Program-made: the position numbers and the translations under genes
Part shown: positions 33,477 to 44,204 of the stretch, in pieces
How positions within the stretch are numbered: the first letter of the stretch is position 1
How the letters are laid out: each line of letters begins with the position of its first letter
Source: Cliona cf. orientalis
Lineage: Eukaryota > Porifera > Demospongiae > Clionaida > Clionaidae
NCBI GenBank assembly: GCA_963930775.1
Contig: OZ005689.1
Location: 28,098,044-28,162,043 of the forward strand
Length of the DNA stretch: 64,000 nt
Direction of reading: 5' to 3'
The notes under the pieces: model-generated
Databases searched by the model: none
Seen by the model: only the letters and a program-made list of their open reading frames with translations
What the model was told of the DNA's origin: nothing

Positions 33477-33863
33477 ACACTAAGTAGAAAAAAAAAAAAG
33501 ATTTTTAATTAATTAATTCAGGGGGGAACTGGGAGCACTTGGGGACATAATTTTTGCACCGGCGCGCAGAATGGATCGAATGCAGAAATTTGACCTTCAG
33601 GAATTTTGATTCACGCCTTAGAATCAAAGTTACGGCCCTTTGAAGTTTCCCCATATGTTTGTACAGGGAAGCCATGCGTTTGCAATGTTTCCGCCCACGC
33701 GCTACGTGAGGGGCGGGGCCACGCGCGCACATAAACGTGACGACCTTTACCAACTTTTTGACAAAATTGAAATTTAGGCTGCCTGCTTGCATTGTATGGC
33801 TCCACTATGCACCCAGCTCAATTATAATGGTGGTTTTTGGACAATTTTTTTTCTGCTTAGTGT
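33477..33863. mobile_element. AAGTAG-family MITE, copy 3
   Basis: Typical borders; interior retains gggaactgggagcacttggg and gaagccatgcgtttgcaatg. It is followed by the linker tcaggtcgccttgtta, which recurs after copy 4. Confidence 0.75.
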
Positions 33864-33880
33864 TCAGGTCGCCTTGTTAA

Positions 33881-34367
33881 ACACTAAGTAGAAAAAAAAA
33901 GAATTTAATGTAAAGTAAAGTAATGAAATGTTTGAGACTCTGGGAAAACATTCATGACAAATTATTGATATGAGCATGCAGAATGGGTCAAAACTAGAAG
34001 TTTCTAGGAAGCGGAATTTTGATTCACACTTTAGAATTAAAGTTACGGCCCTTTGAAGTTTCTCCATATGTTTGTACAGGGAAGCCATGCGTTTGCAATG
34101 TTTTCCGCCCACGCGCTACGTGAAAAACGGGAAATTCCCGTGGTGTGCGTTATTTAGAAAATTTCTCAAAATTGGAGCATAGGTTGTTTGCTTGCTTTGT
34201 AAGGCTCTACATTGCATCCTAGGTGTATTATGTGGATTTCTGATGACTTTTTACCAACTTTTTGACAAAATTGAAGTTTAGGCTGCCTGCTTGCATTGTA
34301 TGGTTCTCTACTGTGCATCCAGCTCAATTACTATAGTTTCCGGACAATTTTTTTTTCTGCTTAGTGT
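33881..34367. mobile_element. AAGTAG-family MITE, copy 4
   Basis: Longer (487 bp) through an internal partial duplication near 34190-34340. Followed by the same linker as copy 3, so copies 3-5 grew as a tandem unit rather than by separate insertions. Confidence 0.7.
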
Positions 34368-34384
34368 TCAGGTCGCCTTGTTAC

Positions 34385-34792
34385 ACACTAAGTAGAAAAA
34401 AAAAGCAAATCAAATAAATAAATAAATAATATAATTATTGGAGCTCTGGGCAACATCTGAGGATACAATTTTTATATGGGCATGCAGAGTGACATGAATC
34501 TAGAAAGATGATAAAGCTGGATTTTTGATTCACAGCTTTAATTTAAAGATATGCCCCCTACAATATCTCCCATAGGATTGCACAGGGAAGCCATACGTTT
34601 GCAATGTTTTATGCGCATGCGCTACGTGAAAAACGGGGAATACCCGTTTTGCGCGCGCACATATTGCGCTGACGACCTTTACCAGATTCGATCAAAATTT
34701 TGAGTACAGGTTGCCTGCTTGCACTGAATGGCTCTACTATGCATCCAGCTCTACTATGGGAGGTTTCCGGACAATTTTTTTCTGCTTAGTGT
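34385..34792. mobile_element. AAGTAG-family MITE, copy 5
   Basis: Typical borders, more diverged interior (cttacaatatctcccatagg-like stretch). Followed by an A-run and (TA)n, then unrelated transposon sequence to the right TIR. Confidence 0.7.
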
Positions 34793-35243
34793 GTGGTCCC
34801 CTTGAAAAAAAAAAAAAATATATATATATATACCGAGCATCCCATGGCATCCGAGGTCGGTGAAGCCTACAGACCGGACATTTCTAAAGAATATCGTATG
34901 AAAGACTTTCTTCGCTCTCATTTGACTTTAAACAAACCTTCTTGAGCTTCAGAAAAGTCGACTAAACGTGAGTCGATGTCCTTCTCATAGCTTCTTTGTT
35001 ATTCTTCTGTCGATACTGCTCGCTTGTGATAGCTAAATTGGTCACAGCAGGCGTCTTGAGCCCGAACCCTGCCAGCAAAAATGATTTTTAGGCATACACC
35101 TGAGGTCAAGGTTCACGTTTACGGACAGCTAAGCGGACAAAAATACGAATTCCCAGCTTTTACTGGGAAAATAACGCATGCGCACACAGTGTGTACCAGG
35201 CCCTTTTTCCTCCTCCCCCTCAAAGGGCCTGGGTACGAGGCTA

Positions 35244-35252
35244 AGTACTAAT
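35244..35252. other. 9-bp target-site duplication (right)
   Basis: agtactaat, identical to 30900-30908. Confidence 0.85.
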
Positions 35253-35268
35253 ATGCAAAATAACATAC

Positions 35269-35593
35269 CATCACAAAACCACTTTAAGTAGTCCAAAAAA
35301 ACAGGTTTTCCACATGATGATGAAATCAACAAGATACAATGTTTATCACTATTCTCCTTCAACTTTTTCATGACGTAGAGAAGTGATGTGGTTTTTCCAG
35401 TTCCCCTTGGTCCCAAAACCATAATCCCATGCTTCATCCTTTCTGTTGCTTGTGCATTTAGTACAAGCTGAATAATACCCCACAAATCCTTAAGCAGCGT
35501 AGATACAATCAATGTTATGTTAGATAAAAGAAATATCCTTGGCATTATGGATACTACATAAGCCATTTCCTCATCTGAATTAAAAGTAACTCC
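35269..35593 (-). CDS. NTPase-nuclease gene, exon 2 (Walker A)
   Basis: Acceptor ttttatgcag and donor gatg|gtatgt bound a 325-nt exon. It carries the P-loop GPRGTGKTTSLL (residues ~75-86 of the gene) and, further on, HCILLISSS. It ends in phase 1, matching exon 3 at 30869. Intron 2 is 4.4 kb only because of the transposon; without it and one duplicated target it would be under 100 bp, like intron 1. Confidence 0.7.
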
Positions 35594-35654
35594 CTGCATA
35601 AAAATGAGACAAGATGGATCACCTAAAAATGTGAGACTAATGAACTGAATATAC

Positions 35655-35696
35655 CTCACTAGGAAGTTCAGGGTGCCCGCTTGCTCCATCTGCCAT
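35655..35696 (-). CDS. NTPase-nuclease gene, exon 1
   Basis: ATG at 35696 in the context accatggcagatgg, 14 codons (MADGASGHPELPSE), then donor gag|gtatat in phase 0. Intron 1 is 61 bp. The exon may begin upstream at an acceptor (ttttcag, about 35727), so there could be a 5' untranslated exon. Confidence 0.55.
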
Positions 35697-35893
35697 GGTT
35701 CAATAGCCAGACACGTTTTGGAATTCTGAAAATAGGTTTTTGCACTTAGCATTTAACGTGTCACATTGCGGTTTATCAAAACAACATTCACTGTTCTTCC
35801 CCCCCAAAGCCACTGGCTGCTAGAAGGCATAACTATCATAAATCTTAGTCAATTAATGCTGCACTTGGTTAGTACTACAGAGTACTACAGGGG

Positions 35894-36561
35894 TAGTCTC
35901 GAATCCAGACCCTCCCTTCTGGATGTATTGCATCACCAGCACGCGGAAGGAAGGGTCTGGCCATTCTTGCACGGTTTTCGTGTGCGTTTGGTATGCAATT
36001 AAAGCTATAGTCACATGATTGGAATTTCATTATAATTTAAAATTTTGTTCTTTGGCGTTATTAAAATTTGCGCGACTCGCATATCGACTTCACAGCCATG
36101 AAATGGTGCTCGCTATGCTATTGCTCGCCACCTGAAGACTCGATCGAGCAAGCATAGACGACTAACACAGCTCCTTGTCGAGTCAGGACCCAGGCTATCA
36201 CTGAACACAGACACAAAGACGTCTTTTCCTAGAAAAACAGCTTCTTTCTCGGGCTTATCACGGAGTGCTGTGTAGCCCACCTCCTTCGCCGTGTTCTCTA
36301 GTAGTCTACTGCGTCGATAAACTCAGTCATAACTATTCACTAACAGTATTGCCATATCAGTGCATGCCATGTCAACCGCGATCGCGCGTTCCTGCGGTCC
36401 ATAATTCGAAAGTCACATGACATCTCGCACCCCATTGGCTCTATGCAAATTCCTCTAGAGAACACGAAAACCGTGCAAGAGTTGCCAGACCCTTCCTTAC
36501 GCGTGCTGATGATGCAATACATCCAGCGCTGCGGGAAAGGGAGGGTCTGGATTCGAGACTA
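35894..36561. mobile_element. 668-bp TIR element, 9-bp TSD, same class
   Basis: Ends begin tagtctcgaatccagaccct and pair for about 100 bp with scattered mismatches. The 9-bp duplication ctacagggg is exact at 35885-35893 and 36562-36570. As in the 4.3-kb element, each arm folds on itself (ccagaccct ... agggtctgg). No coding frame, so non-autonomous. Confidence 0.85.
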
Positions 36562-36570
36562 CTACAGGGG

Positions 36571-37207
36571 TTAGGGTTAGGCACACTACGATAAGCGCTT
36601 TTAGTGGTTAACTAATGGGCCAAGACAGTTAATAAGGATATCTGTACCAAATTATGATAAATGCTCGCGCGTTGGCACATAAATAAAACTGAGTAGCTGC
36701 CACTCTAGCTTTTGGCTTGTATTTGTGGTCACCCACTAATTATCTTACTCACTTACCGAGGAAGACAACGAAGAGAGAGTTAGCTGACGACGAGGGAGCT
36801 GACGACAAGGAGGCCAGGTGCGAAGGGTGTCAAGGGCCAGGGCGTAGGGCGCGGTGTCCTAATGGTGTCACATGAACATCACGTGAACAAACAAAGGTAG
36901 TGCATAATGTACATATAAAATTATATGTACATGTGCATGCGCTTACGCGCCCGCGCGCGCCAAGCGCTAGGCCGGCCAATCGTCCCAGATTTGCTGACGC
37001 AGCGGGTTGAAATGCGCTCTAACTAGAATCCGTAATCACCTGGCTCTGGAGGCTCCTTGTCCCTGTCCACAGCATTACGACAGGCTTTTGTTTGGGTCTG
37101 CTACCCGGAATCATCCACACTACTAGTATAGATGGATTGTAAGTCTACGATAATGTTATTTCTTTGGATGTGTGGATGTGTTTTATAATTGAAAGTCCCC
37201 ACATTGT

Positions 37208-37254
<47 letters not shown>

Positions 37255-38050
37255 TTGATTTGAATAAAGAGGCATATAACTCTGGGATGTGTTCTATTCC
37301 AATCAAGTATACGGAGATTTTGGCGCATGCGCATGCAGTCGTTACCAGGCTCTCTTTTCCCCTCCCCTAAGAGAGCCTGGGGATGAGGCTACTTACATAC
37401 CTTGTTTATATGTTGAAAACAAGGTGCCGTTAGGCTCTTTATGTCGATTTCAACACACCATAGTTAATCTAATGCAATGCAATTTTAAAAAGTGTGCATT
37501 TTTCTGGTAAAGGTCGTCGATCGCTCGATATAAACATGAGAATTTAAGAGACAGCGATAGCTTCTTTTCAAAATGACTAGTGTGTAGAGTGAGCGATAGT
37601 TCCTAAACTTGGCTGACTCATCAAGTACGCTTCTTGCCTTAGCCCTTCTTTGCATGTACTTAATCTGCTGATCTGGCATGGCACATGCGGTGCTGTGCCA
37701 TATTATGTAATTACGTTCCTTATGAACTAGCCAAATATTAGCCATTTGCTAGTGTACCCTTCACTTTGGCTACTAGTCCCTGGATTGAGTAGCCATTATT
37801 GCAATTGTTTCCTATGCAACCTTGAGATCAGCACTGGAAAATAGCTACAAGATTTTGTAAGCTTTGGGAACCCCTGATAATATTGTGTACCTTTTGATAG
37901 GCTATTCTGACTCCTTCCTCTGTGAATATCTTCTCCACTGCTCTCCCGCTGATTGGTGTTCCCACACTGACCGCCATCAAGGATGCACATGATGACATTG
38001 TAAGCATTTACACAAATCTACAACAATAACCTCAGGCCAAAATGCTCGTA
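36571..38050. other. Intergenic with (GT)n and a solo TIR
   Basis: Starts with gttagggttagg, a short telomere-like word. Holds a CpG-rich patch at about 36935-37015, a (GT)n tract at about 37209-37251 and a solo right terminus of the 9-bp-TSD family at 37343-37391. No exon recognised. Confidence 0.4.
37343..37391 (-). mobile_element. Solo right terminus of the 9-bp-TSD family
   Basis: taccaggctctcttttcccc ... gagagcctggggatgaggcta, with the self-complementary pair aggctctct / agagagcct typical of the family ends. Preceded by gcgcatgcgcatg, as in the 4.3-kb element. Confidence 0.5.
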
Positions 38051-38205
38051 TACCGTATAGCCGGGAATATTGGCGGGCATTAAATTTGGCGGTTGAGCCC
38101 CAAATCGCTAGTAGAAGAATATTGGCGGATTTTAATTTGGCGGTTGTAATATAGACCGCCAAACCGCCAAATTTAATTCCCCGCCAAATTTCCGGCTATA
38201 CGGTA
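38051..38205. mobile_element. TA-flanked MITE, 155 bp
   Basis: Left taccgtatagccgggaatat and right tttccggctatacggta pair with few mismatches, ending in TA on both sides. The interior repeats ttggcgg / ccgccaa words in both orientations, so the whole element can fold. Confidence 0.75.
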
Positions 38206-38283
38206 GTGTTTATACACGCATTCATACTCACAGAAATGTCACATCAGCAGTGACTGGCGATTGAACCACAGGATTGCTATGTC

Positions 38284-38543
38284 TTAAGCCCCATTTACAC
38301 GTAGGGCTTAACTCGGGTCAGGATCCGCGTTAAACTAACTCGCTTATGTGTAAACGCGCTAATCCACTTGTAAACCGAATTAGTTGACCCGGGTTGTAAC
38401 CCACATCCTGATGTGGGTTAGAAGTGGGTTACGTGCATAGTAGTGGGCTATGAATATCTTAACTCGGGTCAAGCGCGTGCGTGTAAACGCGATTTAATCC
38501 AGTTCAGTTTAAACTGGTTTGGTACGTGTAAACGGGGCTTTAA
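38284..38543. mobile_element. Harbinger-like MITE, ~255 bp
   Basis: agccccatttacacgta on the left pairs with tacgtgtaaacggggct on the right, with tta on both outer sides, as in PIF/Harbinger 3-bp duplications. Inside, gtgtaaacgcg and aactcgggtca words recur in both orientations. Confidence 0.6.
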
Positions 38544-39154
38544 GTCCCACTACGATGACGTAAGCTACTCTACATTATGTGTAATATTTAGCCACACTCC
38601 TAGCTTTTCAATGCTTCACTTTTGAGTAGGGCCTTAAGTTTCTGTTGATAGTATTGGTCACACTAGTCTTGATTTCTGATTGGGCTTCAGAGTAGCTTAT
38701 GCTTCAGTTTACTTTACATCTTGCTAATTCTGTGGTAGTTAACAGTGATCAGCTGTGGCAGTATTCTCTTGAAGCACATAAATTTAAGGGAACAATTTCC
38801 TGTGATCTTGAAGTAGGAGGAGTGTTAAAGCTTTGACTTGGCTTTCCCATTACGCCTTAAGGATAATTCTGGGGGCTGCATTATGGGGAGGGAGGAAGGG
38901 GCAAAACTAAATTAGAGCTCTCTAGAGGTACTACCCAATGCTCACTACATGCTTTTAGATCCTACTTGTAACAAATACAGTGATCTGATTGGTTGAACTG
39001 CAGTATCTATCCTTCATAAAAAACCTTGTAAGCCCCATAAAAAAACTTGTAAGCTCCATAAAAAACCTGGTAAATTTTGTTTGCCTATGGCTAGTTTGTT
39101 GCTAGGCAGTTGTTTATATACAAAGCTATTGGGCATTGTTGCTAGGATCTAAAG
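38544..39154. other. Intergenic, nothing recognised
   Basis: A short direct repeat (ccataaaaaac.tgtaa, three copies near 39015-39070) is the only structure noticed. Confidence 0.35.
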
Positions 39155-39294
39155 TAGTTAGACACTGTTTAGTCGGTTTCTACGTGATTTAGAAGACCTC
39201 AGGGCTCAGTAGAACCCTCGCTTCGCTCGGGATTCTACACAGAGCCCTTCGGTCTTCTAAATCACATAGAAACCTCCTAAACAGTGTCTAACTA
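39155..39294. repeat. 140-bp long hairpin / foldback
   Basis: The arm tagttagacactgtttagtc ... ttctacgtgatttagaagacc pairs with ggtcttctaaatcacatagaa ... acagtgtctaacta over about 60 bp per side, with a loop around ccctcgcttcgctcggg. A transcript could form a long stem. No target-site duplication was found. Confidence 0.7.
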
Positions 39295-39426
39295 TTATTT
39301 AGTATACAGTATAGCATGTAACTTTGGCAATAAATTAAAACCAATTACTTTATTCCTAGTGAGTTGCTATTCTAAGGCACATCTATGTATATCTGTGCAT
39401 CTCTGAGTTGATATGTGCGTTTGTGT

Positions 39427-39427
39427 A

Positions 39428-39492
<65 letters not shown>

Positions 39493-39600
39493 GAGAGATA
39501 TAGAGAGAGATGGGGGGGCGGGGGGGGGGGGGGGGGGGGGCGGGGAGAGAGAATGGGGGGGGGGGGGGGAGAGAGAAAGAGTTTGTGTGTGTGTGTGAAT
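39427..39600. repeat. (GT)n-(GA)n-(G)n compound microsatellite
   Basis: A GT tract, a GA tract, two long G runs (about 39509-39540, 39555-39569) and another GT tract. It is the first member of the compound repeats that recur through 44.7 kb. Confidence 0.85.
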
Positions 39601-40029
39601 TTTGTTTCATTTGCTGGTATCAGAGGTGTTGATATGAGATTGCAGTGTGTGTGAATGCATGTGCACAGAAACCTTATGTAGTACCTGATCAGCGAAAAGG
39701 GGTATTATTTGCAGGCTAGTGCTTGCAAGAATTGGGATTATATTTACTTCTCTCTTTCTCTCTTTCTCTTTCTCTCTCTCTCTCTCCCTCTCTCTCTTTT
39801 AGTAGGTCTCAACCCCCTTTCCTGCTGCACACATGGAATTATTAAGATACATGTATAGAGAGAAAGGGCCAGTGTGTATGTGTGTGTGTGTGTGCATGCC
39901 TGCCCACTCACACAGGTGTGTCCAGTAGTCCAATACAGACTCCCACCCAGATAAGAGGTGTTGATGTGTGTGTGTGTGTGTGTGTGTGGGAATATGTGAA
40001 TGTGCACAGAAACCTTATGTAGTACCTGA

Positions 40030-40700
40030 TCAGGTGCAGATCTACCCAGACAAAAGAGCTAGAGGTGTTGATATGAGATTGCAGTGTGTGTGAATGTGCA
40101 CAGAAACCTTATGTAGTACCTGATCAGGTGCAGATCTACCCAGACAAAAGAGGTGTTGATATGAGATTGCAGTGTGTGTGAACATGTGAATGTGCACAGA
40201 AGGTGAGAGACCTTATGCCTATCATCAGATTGGGCAAAAAAGAACTGGCTTTAGTATGCTTCATGGGTCAAGAGGGCTACAGCCTATTTGACTATGTGCT
40301 CATATGCACAACTGGCATAGTATAAGTTAGCAAGCAAATATTATGTCTTCTGCTGTGCTGTTGCTTTGCCCTCAGGTTGATGCAGATGAGATGCACAGGT
40401 ATGTGCTCTAGATGTGCATGTGAGAGAGAGATCAAAGGTAGACATCCTTCGAACTGGAGCACATACCCTGTGCACTGCACCAGCATCCCCAAAAGCTGTA
40501 GTAGTGTATGTCAATAGGAGTAGCAGTAGCAAACAGTACTTCTGCATCCATAATTAAGGCCAGCCTGAGCATGCCCCACATAATACAGTGATGCAGGGCA
40601 ATCATGTACACATTGTGGTGGTACAACAGTCATATTCCACAGTGTCACTGTGTAGTAGTGTGCAGGGGCGTGGCCAGAGAAATCCAGATCCTCTTAGCTG
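40030..40700 (+). repeat. Segmental duplication, copy A
   Basis: A stretch of about 620 bp, starting near aggtgttgatatgagattgc and ending near gtagtagtg.gcaggggcgtg, is nearly identical to 42416-43035. A shorter copy (right part) lies at 44205-44415 and an inverted copy of the centre at about 48485-48700. It includes a 23-bp block, gttgatgcagatgagatgca plus cag, set between ttgccctcag and gtatgtg, which resembles a micro-exon. Confidence 0.8.
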
Positions 40701-40757
40701 TTCACATTACAACCTACGCAGACATGTGGAATACATTCTCACTCTCACCTCACTCTC

Positions 40758-40795
40758 TAGCCTCGTACCCAGGCCCTTGCCTGGGTACGAGGCTA
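40758..40795. mobile_element. 38-bp TIR-TIR remnant of the 9-bp-TSD family
   Basis: tagcctcgtacccaggc and gcctgggtacgaggcta face each other with only four bases between. The outer 9-mers are ctcactctc and ctctctctc (8 of 9 match, in low-complexity sequence). The other repeat units here lack it, so it was inserted or reduced in this unit only. Confidence 0.65.
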
Positions 40796-40913
40796 CTCTC
40801 TCTCTCTCTCTCACTCTCACCTCTCTCTCTCTCTCACCAAATACACATATTTTCTAGGTTTCACTATAAGCTATGTAGCTATGGTCATCCAGACAGAAAC
40901 AGGTAGAGGTGTT

Positions 40914-40965
<52 letters not shown>

Positions 40966-41053
40966 GGGGGGGGGGAGAAAGAATTTGTGTGTGTGTGTGT
41001 GAATTTTGTGTCATTTGCTGGTATCAGTACTTCCGTCATCCAGACAGAAACAG

Positions 41054-41102
<49 letters not shown>

Positions 41103-41630
41103 ATGGGGGAGAGAAAGAGTTTGTGTGTGTGAATTTTGTGTCATTTGCTGGTATCAGTACTTCCGTCAAAATATATCCTTGAAGAGGAGGGTGCTAAGCC
41201 GGAGAAATCCAGATCCTCTTAGCTGTTCACATTACAACCTGTGCAGACATATGGAATACATTCTCACTCTCACCTCTCTCTCTCTCTCACCAAATATATA
41301 AGTTTCACTATAAGCTGTGTAGTTATGGTCATTCTGACAGAAACAGTAGGTGTGTGTGTGCGTGCATGCGTGCGTGCGTGTGTGTGTATGTAAGAGTTAG
41401 AGAGAGAGAGAGAAAGAGGGAGAGAAAGAGTTTGTGTGTGTGTGAATTTTGTGTCATTTGCTGGTATCAGTACTTCCGTCAAAAATATGTCCTTGAAGAT
41501 GAGGGTGCTTATAAGCCAGAGAAATCCAGATCCTCCTAGCTGTTCACATTACAACCTGCGCAGACATATCGAATACATTCTCACTCTCACCTCTCTCTCT
41601 CTCTCACCAAATATATAAGTTTCACTATAA

Positions 41631-41909
41631 GGCCAGACCAATTTAATTTGTTGTTGCTCTGATATTGTGAGGTAAAAATTGGAGCGAACGATCGAAACAA
41701 AAAGAAAAAAAGCAATTAATTGGGTGTGGTTATAGACCACAACCTAATTAAGACAGACAAATGTGACTATCTAGGACCAGGAAATCAAGATAGAATACAA
41801 AAATCACTCTACTTTACATAAGCTCCACCTAATTTTTTTTTTTTTTTTCCGTTTGCCCAAAATTTGGAGCGAGCGAATCCGTGCAACAACTTATTTAATT
41901 GGTCTGGCC
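41631..41909. mobile_element. PIF/Harbinger-like MITE inside a repeat unit
   Basis: ggccagaccaatttaatttg and the inverse ending aattggtctggcc are terminal repeats, flanked by taa on both sides (41628-41630, 41910-41912). The neighbouring units show the empty site cactataagct. A decayed end of the same family may lie at about 5690-5715 (gcaacaacatattcaatagg). Confidence 0.75.
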
Positions 41910-42292
41910 TAAGCTGTGTAGTTATGGTCATTAAGACAGAAATAGTAGGTATGTGTGTGTGTGCGTGCATGCGTACGTGTGTGTGTGTATGTAAGAGTGA
42001 GAGAGAGAGAGAGAGAAAGAGGGAGAGAATGGGGGGGGGGGGGAGAGAAAGAGTTTGTGTGTGTGTGAATTTTGTGTCATTTGCTGGTATCAGTACTTCC
42101 GTCAAAAATATGTCCTTGAAGAGGAGGGTACTAAGCCAGAGAAATCCACATCCTCCTAGCTGTTCACATTACAACCTACGCAGACATATGGAATACATTC
42201 TCACTTTCACTTCTCTCTCTTTCTCACCAAATACACACATTTTCTAGGTTTCACTATGTAGCTACCGGTCATTCAGACAGAAACAGGTGGGG

Positions 42293-42323
<31 letters not shown>

Positions 42324-42415
42324 GTGGGTGTGTGTGAGAGAGAGAGAGAATGGGGGGGGGGGGGGGGGGAGAGAAAGAGTTTGTGTGTGTGTGTGAATTT
42401 TGTTTCATTTGCTGG

Positions 42416-43035
42416 TATCAGAGGTGTTGATATGAGATTGCAGTGTGTGTGAATGTGCACAGAAACCTTATGTAGTACCTGATCAGGTGCAGATCTACCC
42501 AGACAAAAGAGGTGTTGATATGAGATTGCAGTGTGTGTGAACATGTGAATGTGCACAGAAGGTGAGAGACCTTATGCCTATCATCAGATTGGGCAAAAAA
42601 GAACTGGCTTTAGTATGCTTCATGGGTCAAGAGGGCTACAGCCTATTTGACTATGTGCTCATATGCACAACTGGCATAGTATAAGTTAGCAAGCAAATAT
42701 TATGTCTTCTGCTGTGCTGTTGCTTTGCCCTCAGGTTGATGCAGATGAGATGCACAGGTATGTGCTCTAGATGTGCATGTGAGAGAGATCAAAGGTAGAC
42801 ATCCTTCGAACTGGAGCACATACCCTGTGCACTGCACCAGCATCCCCAAAAGCTGTAGTAGTGTATGTCAATAGGAGTAGCAGTAGCAAACAGTACTTCT
42901 GCATCCATAATTGAGGCCAGCCTGAGCATGCCCCACATAATACAGTGATGCAGGGCAATCATGTACACATTGTGGTGGTACAACAGTCACATTCCACAGT
43001 AGCACTGTGTAGTAGTGAGCAGGGGCGTGTCCAGA
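42416..43035 (+). repeat. Segmental duplication, copy B
   Basis: Nearly identical to 40065-40680, differing by few single-base changes. It interrupts the 330-bp unit array. Confidence 0.8.
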
Positions 43036-43194
43036 GAAATCCAGATCCTCTTAGCTGTTCACATTACAACCTACACAGACATATGGAATACCTTCTCACT
43101 CTCACCTCTCTCTCTCTCTCACCAAAAACACACATTTTCTAGGTTTCACAATAAGCCATGATGTAGCTATGGTCATCCAGACAGAAACAGGTAG

Positions 43195-43271
<77 letters not shown>

Positions 43272-43441
43272 CGGGGGGGGGGGGGGGGGGGAGAAAAAGA
43301 GTTGTGTGTGAATTTTGTGTCATTTACTGGTATCAGTACTTTCGTCAAAAATATATCCTTGAAGAGGAGAGTGCTAAGCCAGAGAAATCCAGATCCTCCT
43401 AGCTTGTTCACATTACATATGGAATACATTCTCACTCTCAC

Positions 43442-43475
<34 letters not shown>

Positions 43476-43552
43476 ACCAAATACACACATTTTTTAGGTT
43501 TCACTATAAGCCATGTAGCTATGGTCATTCAGACAGAAACAGGTGGGGGTGT

Positions 43553-43599
<47 letters not shown>

Positions 43600-44123
43600 A
43601 GAGAGAGAGAGAGAGAGAGAGTGGGGGGGGGGAGAGAAAAAGAGTTTGTGTGTGAATTTTGTGTCATTTACTGGTATCAGTACTTTCGTCAAAAATATGT
43701 CCTTGAAGAGGAGAGTGCTAAGCCAGAGAAATCCAGATCCTCCTAGCTATTCACATTACAACCTTCGCAGACATATGGAATACATTCTCACTCTCACCTC
43801 TCTCTCTCTCTCACCAAATACACACATTTTCTAGGTTTCACTATAAGCTAAGTAGCTATGGTCATTCAGACAGAAACAGGTAGGTGTGTGTGTGTGAATT
43901 TTGTGTCATTTGCTGGTATCAGTACTTTCGTCAAAAATATGTCCTTGAAGAGGAGAGTGCTAAGCCAGAGAAATCCAGATCCTCCTAGCTGTTCACATTA
44001 CATATGGAATACATTCTCACTCTCACCTCTCTCTCTCTCTCTCACCAAATACACACATTTTTAGGTTTCACTATAAGCCATGTAGCTATAGTCATTCAGA
44101 CAGAAACAGGTAGGGGTGTGTGC

Positions 44124-44198
<75 letters not shown>

Positions 44199-44204
44199 GT
44201 GCAC

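Larger units (their letters stand above)
30909..35243. mobile_element. 4.3-kb TIR transposon with perfect 9-bp TSD
   Basis: Ends begin tagcctcgtacccaggccct and are identical inverted repeats over about 52 bp, with weaker pairing to about 70 bp. Each terminus also folds on itself (aggcccttt ... aaagggcct around a gagggggaggagga centre). A 9-bp duplication fits Mutator-like elements, but no MuDR-type transposase is visible. The cargo is a 239-codon frame (31082-31798) and five tandem AAGTAG-family MITEs. It lies wholly within intron 2 of the NTPase-nuclease gene, in a position that leaves the splice sites intact. Confidence 0.85.

Noticed and set aside
31976-34112. Recurrent minus-strand peptide GKLQRAVTLIL in MITE copies
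   Set aside because: Same DNA repeated; frames differ in length and no start or stop is conserved, so this is shared ancestry, not coding.
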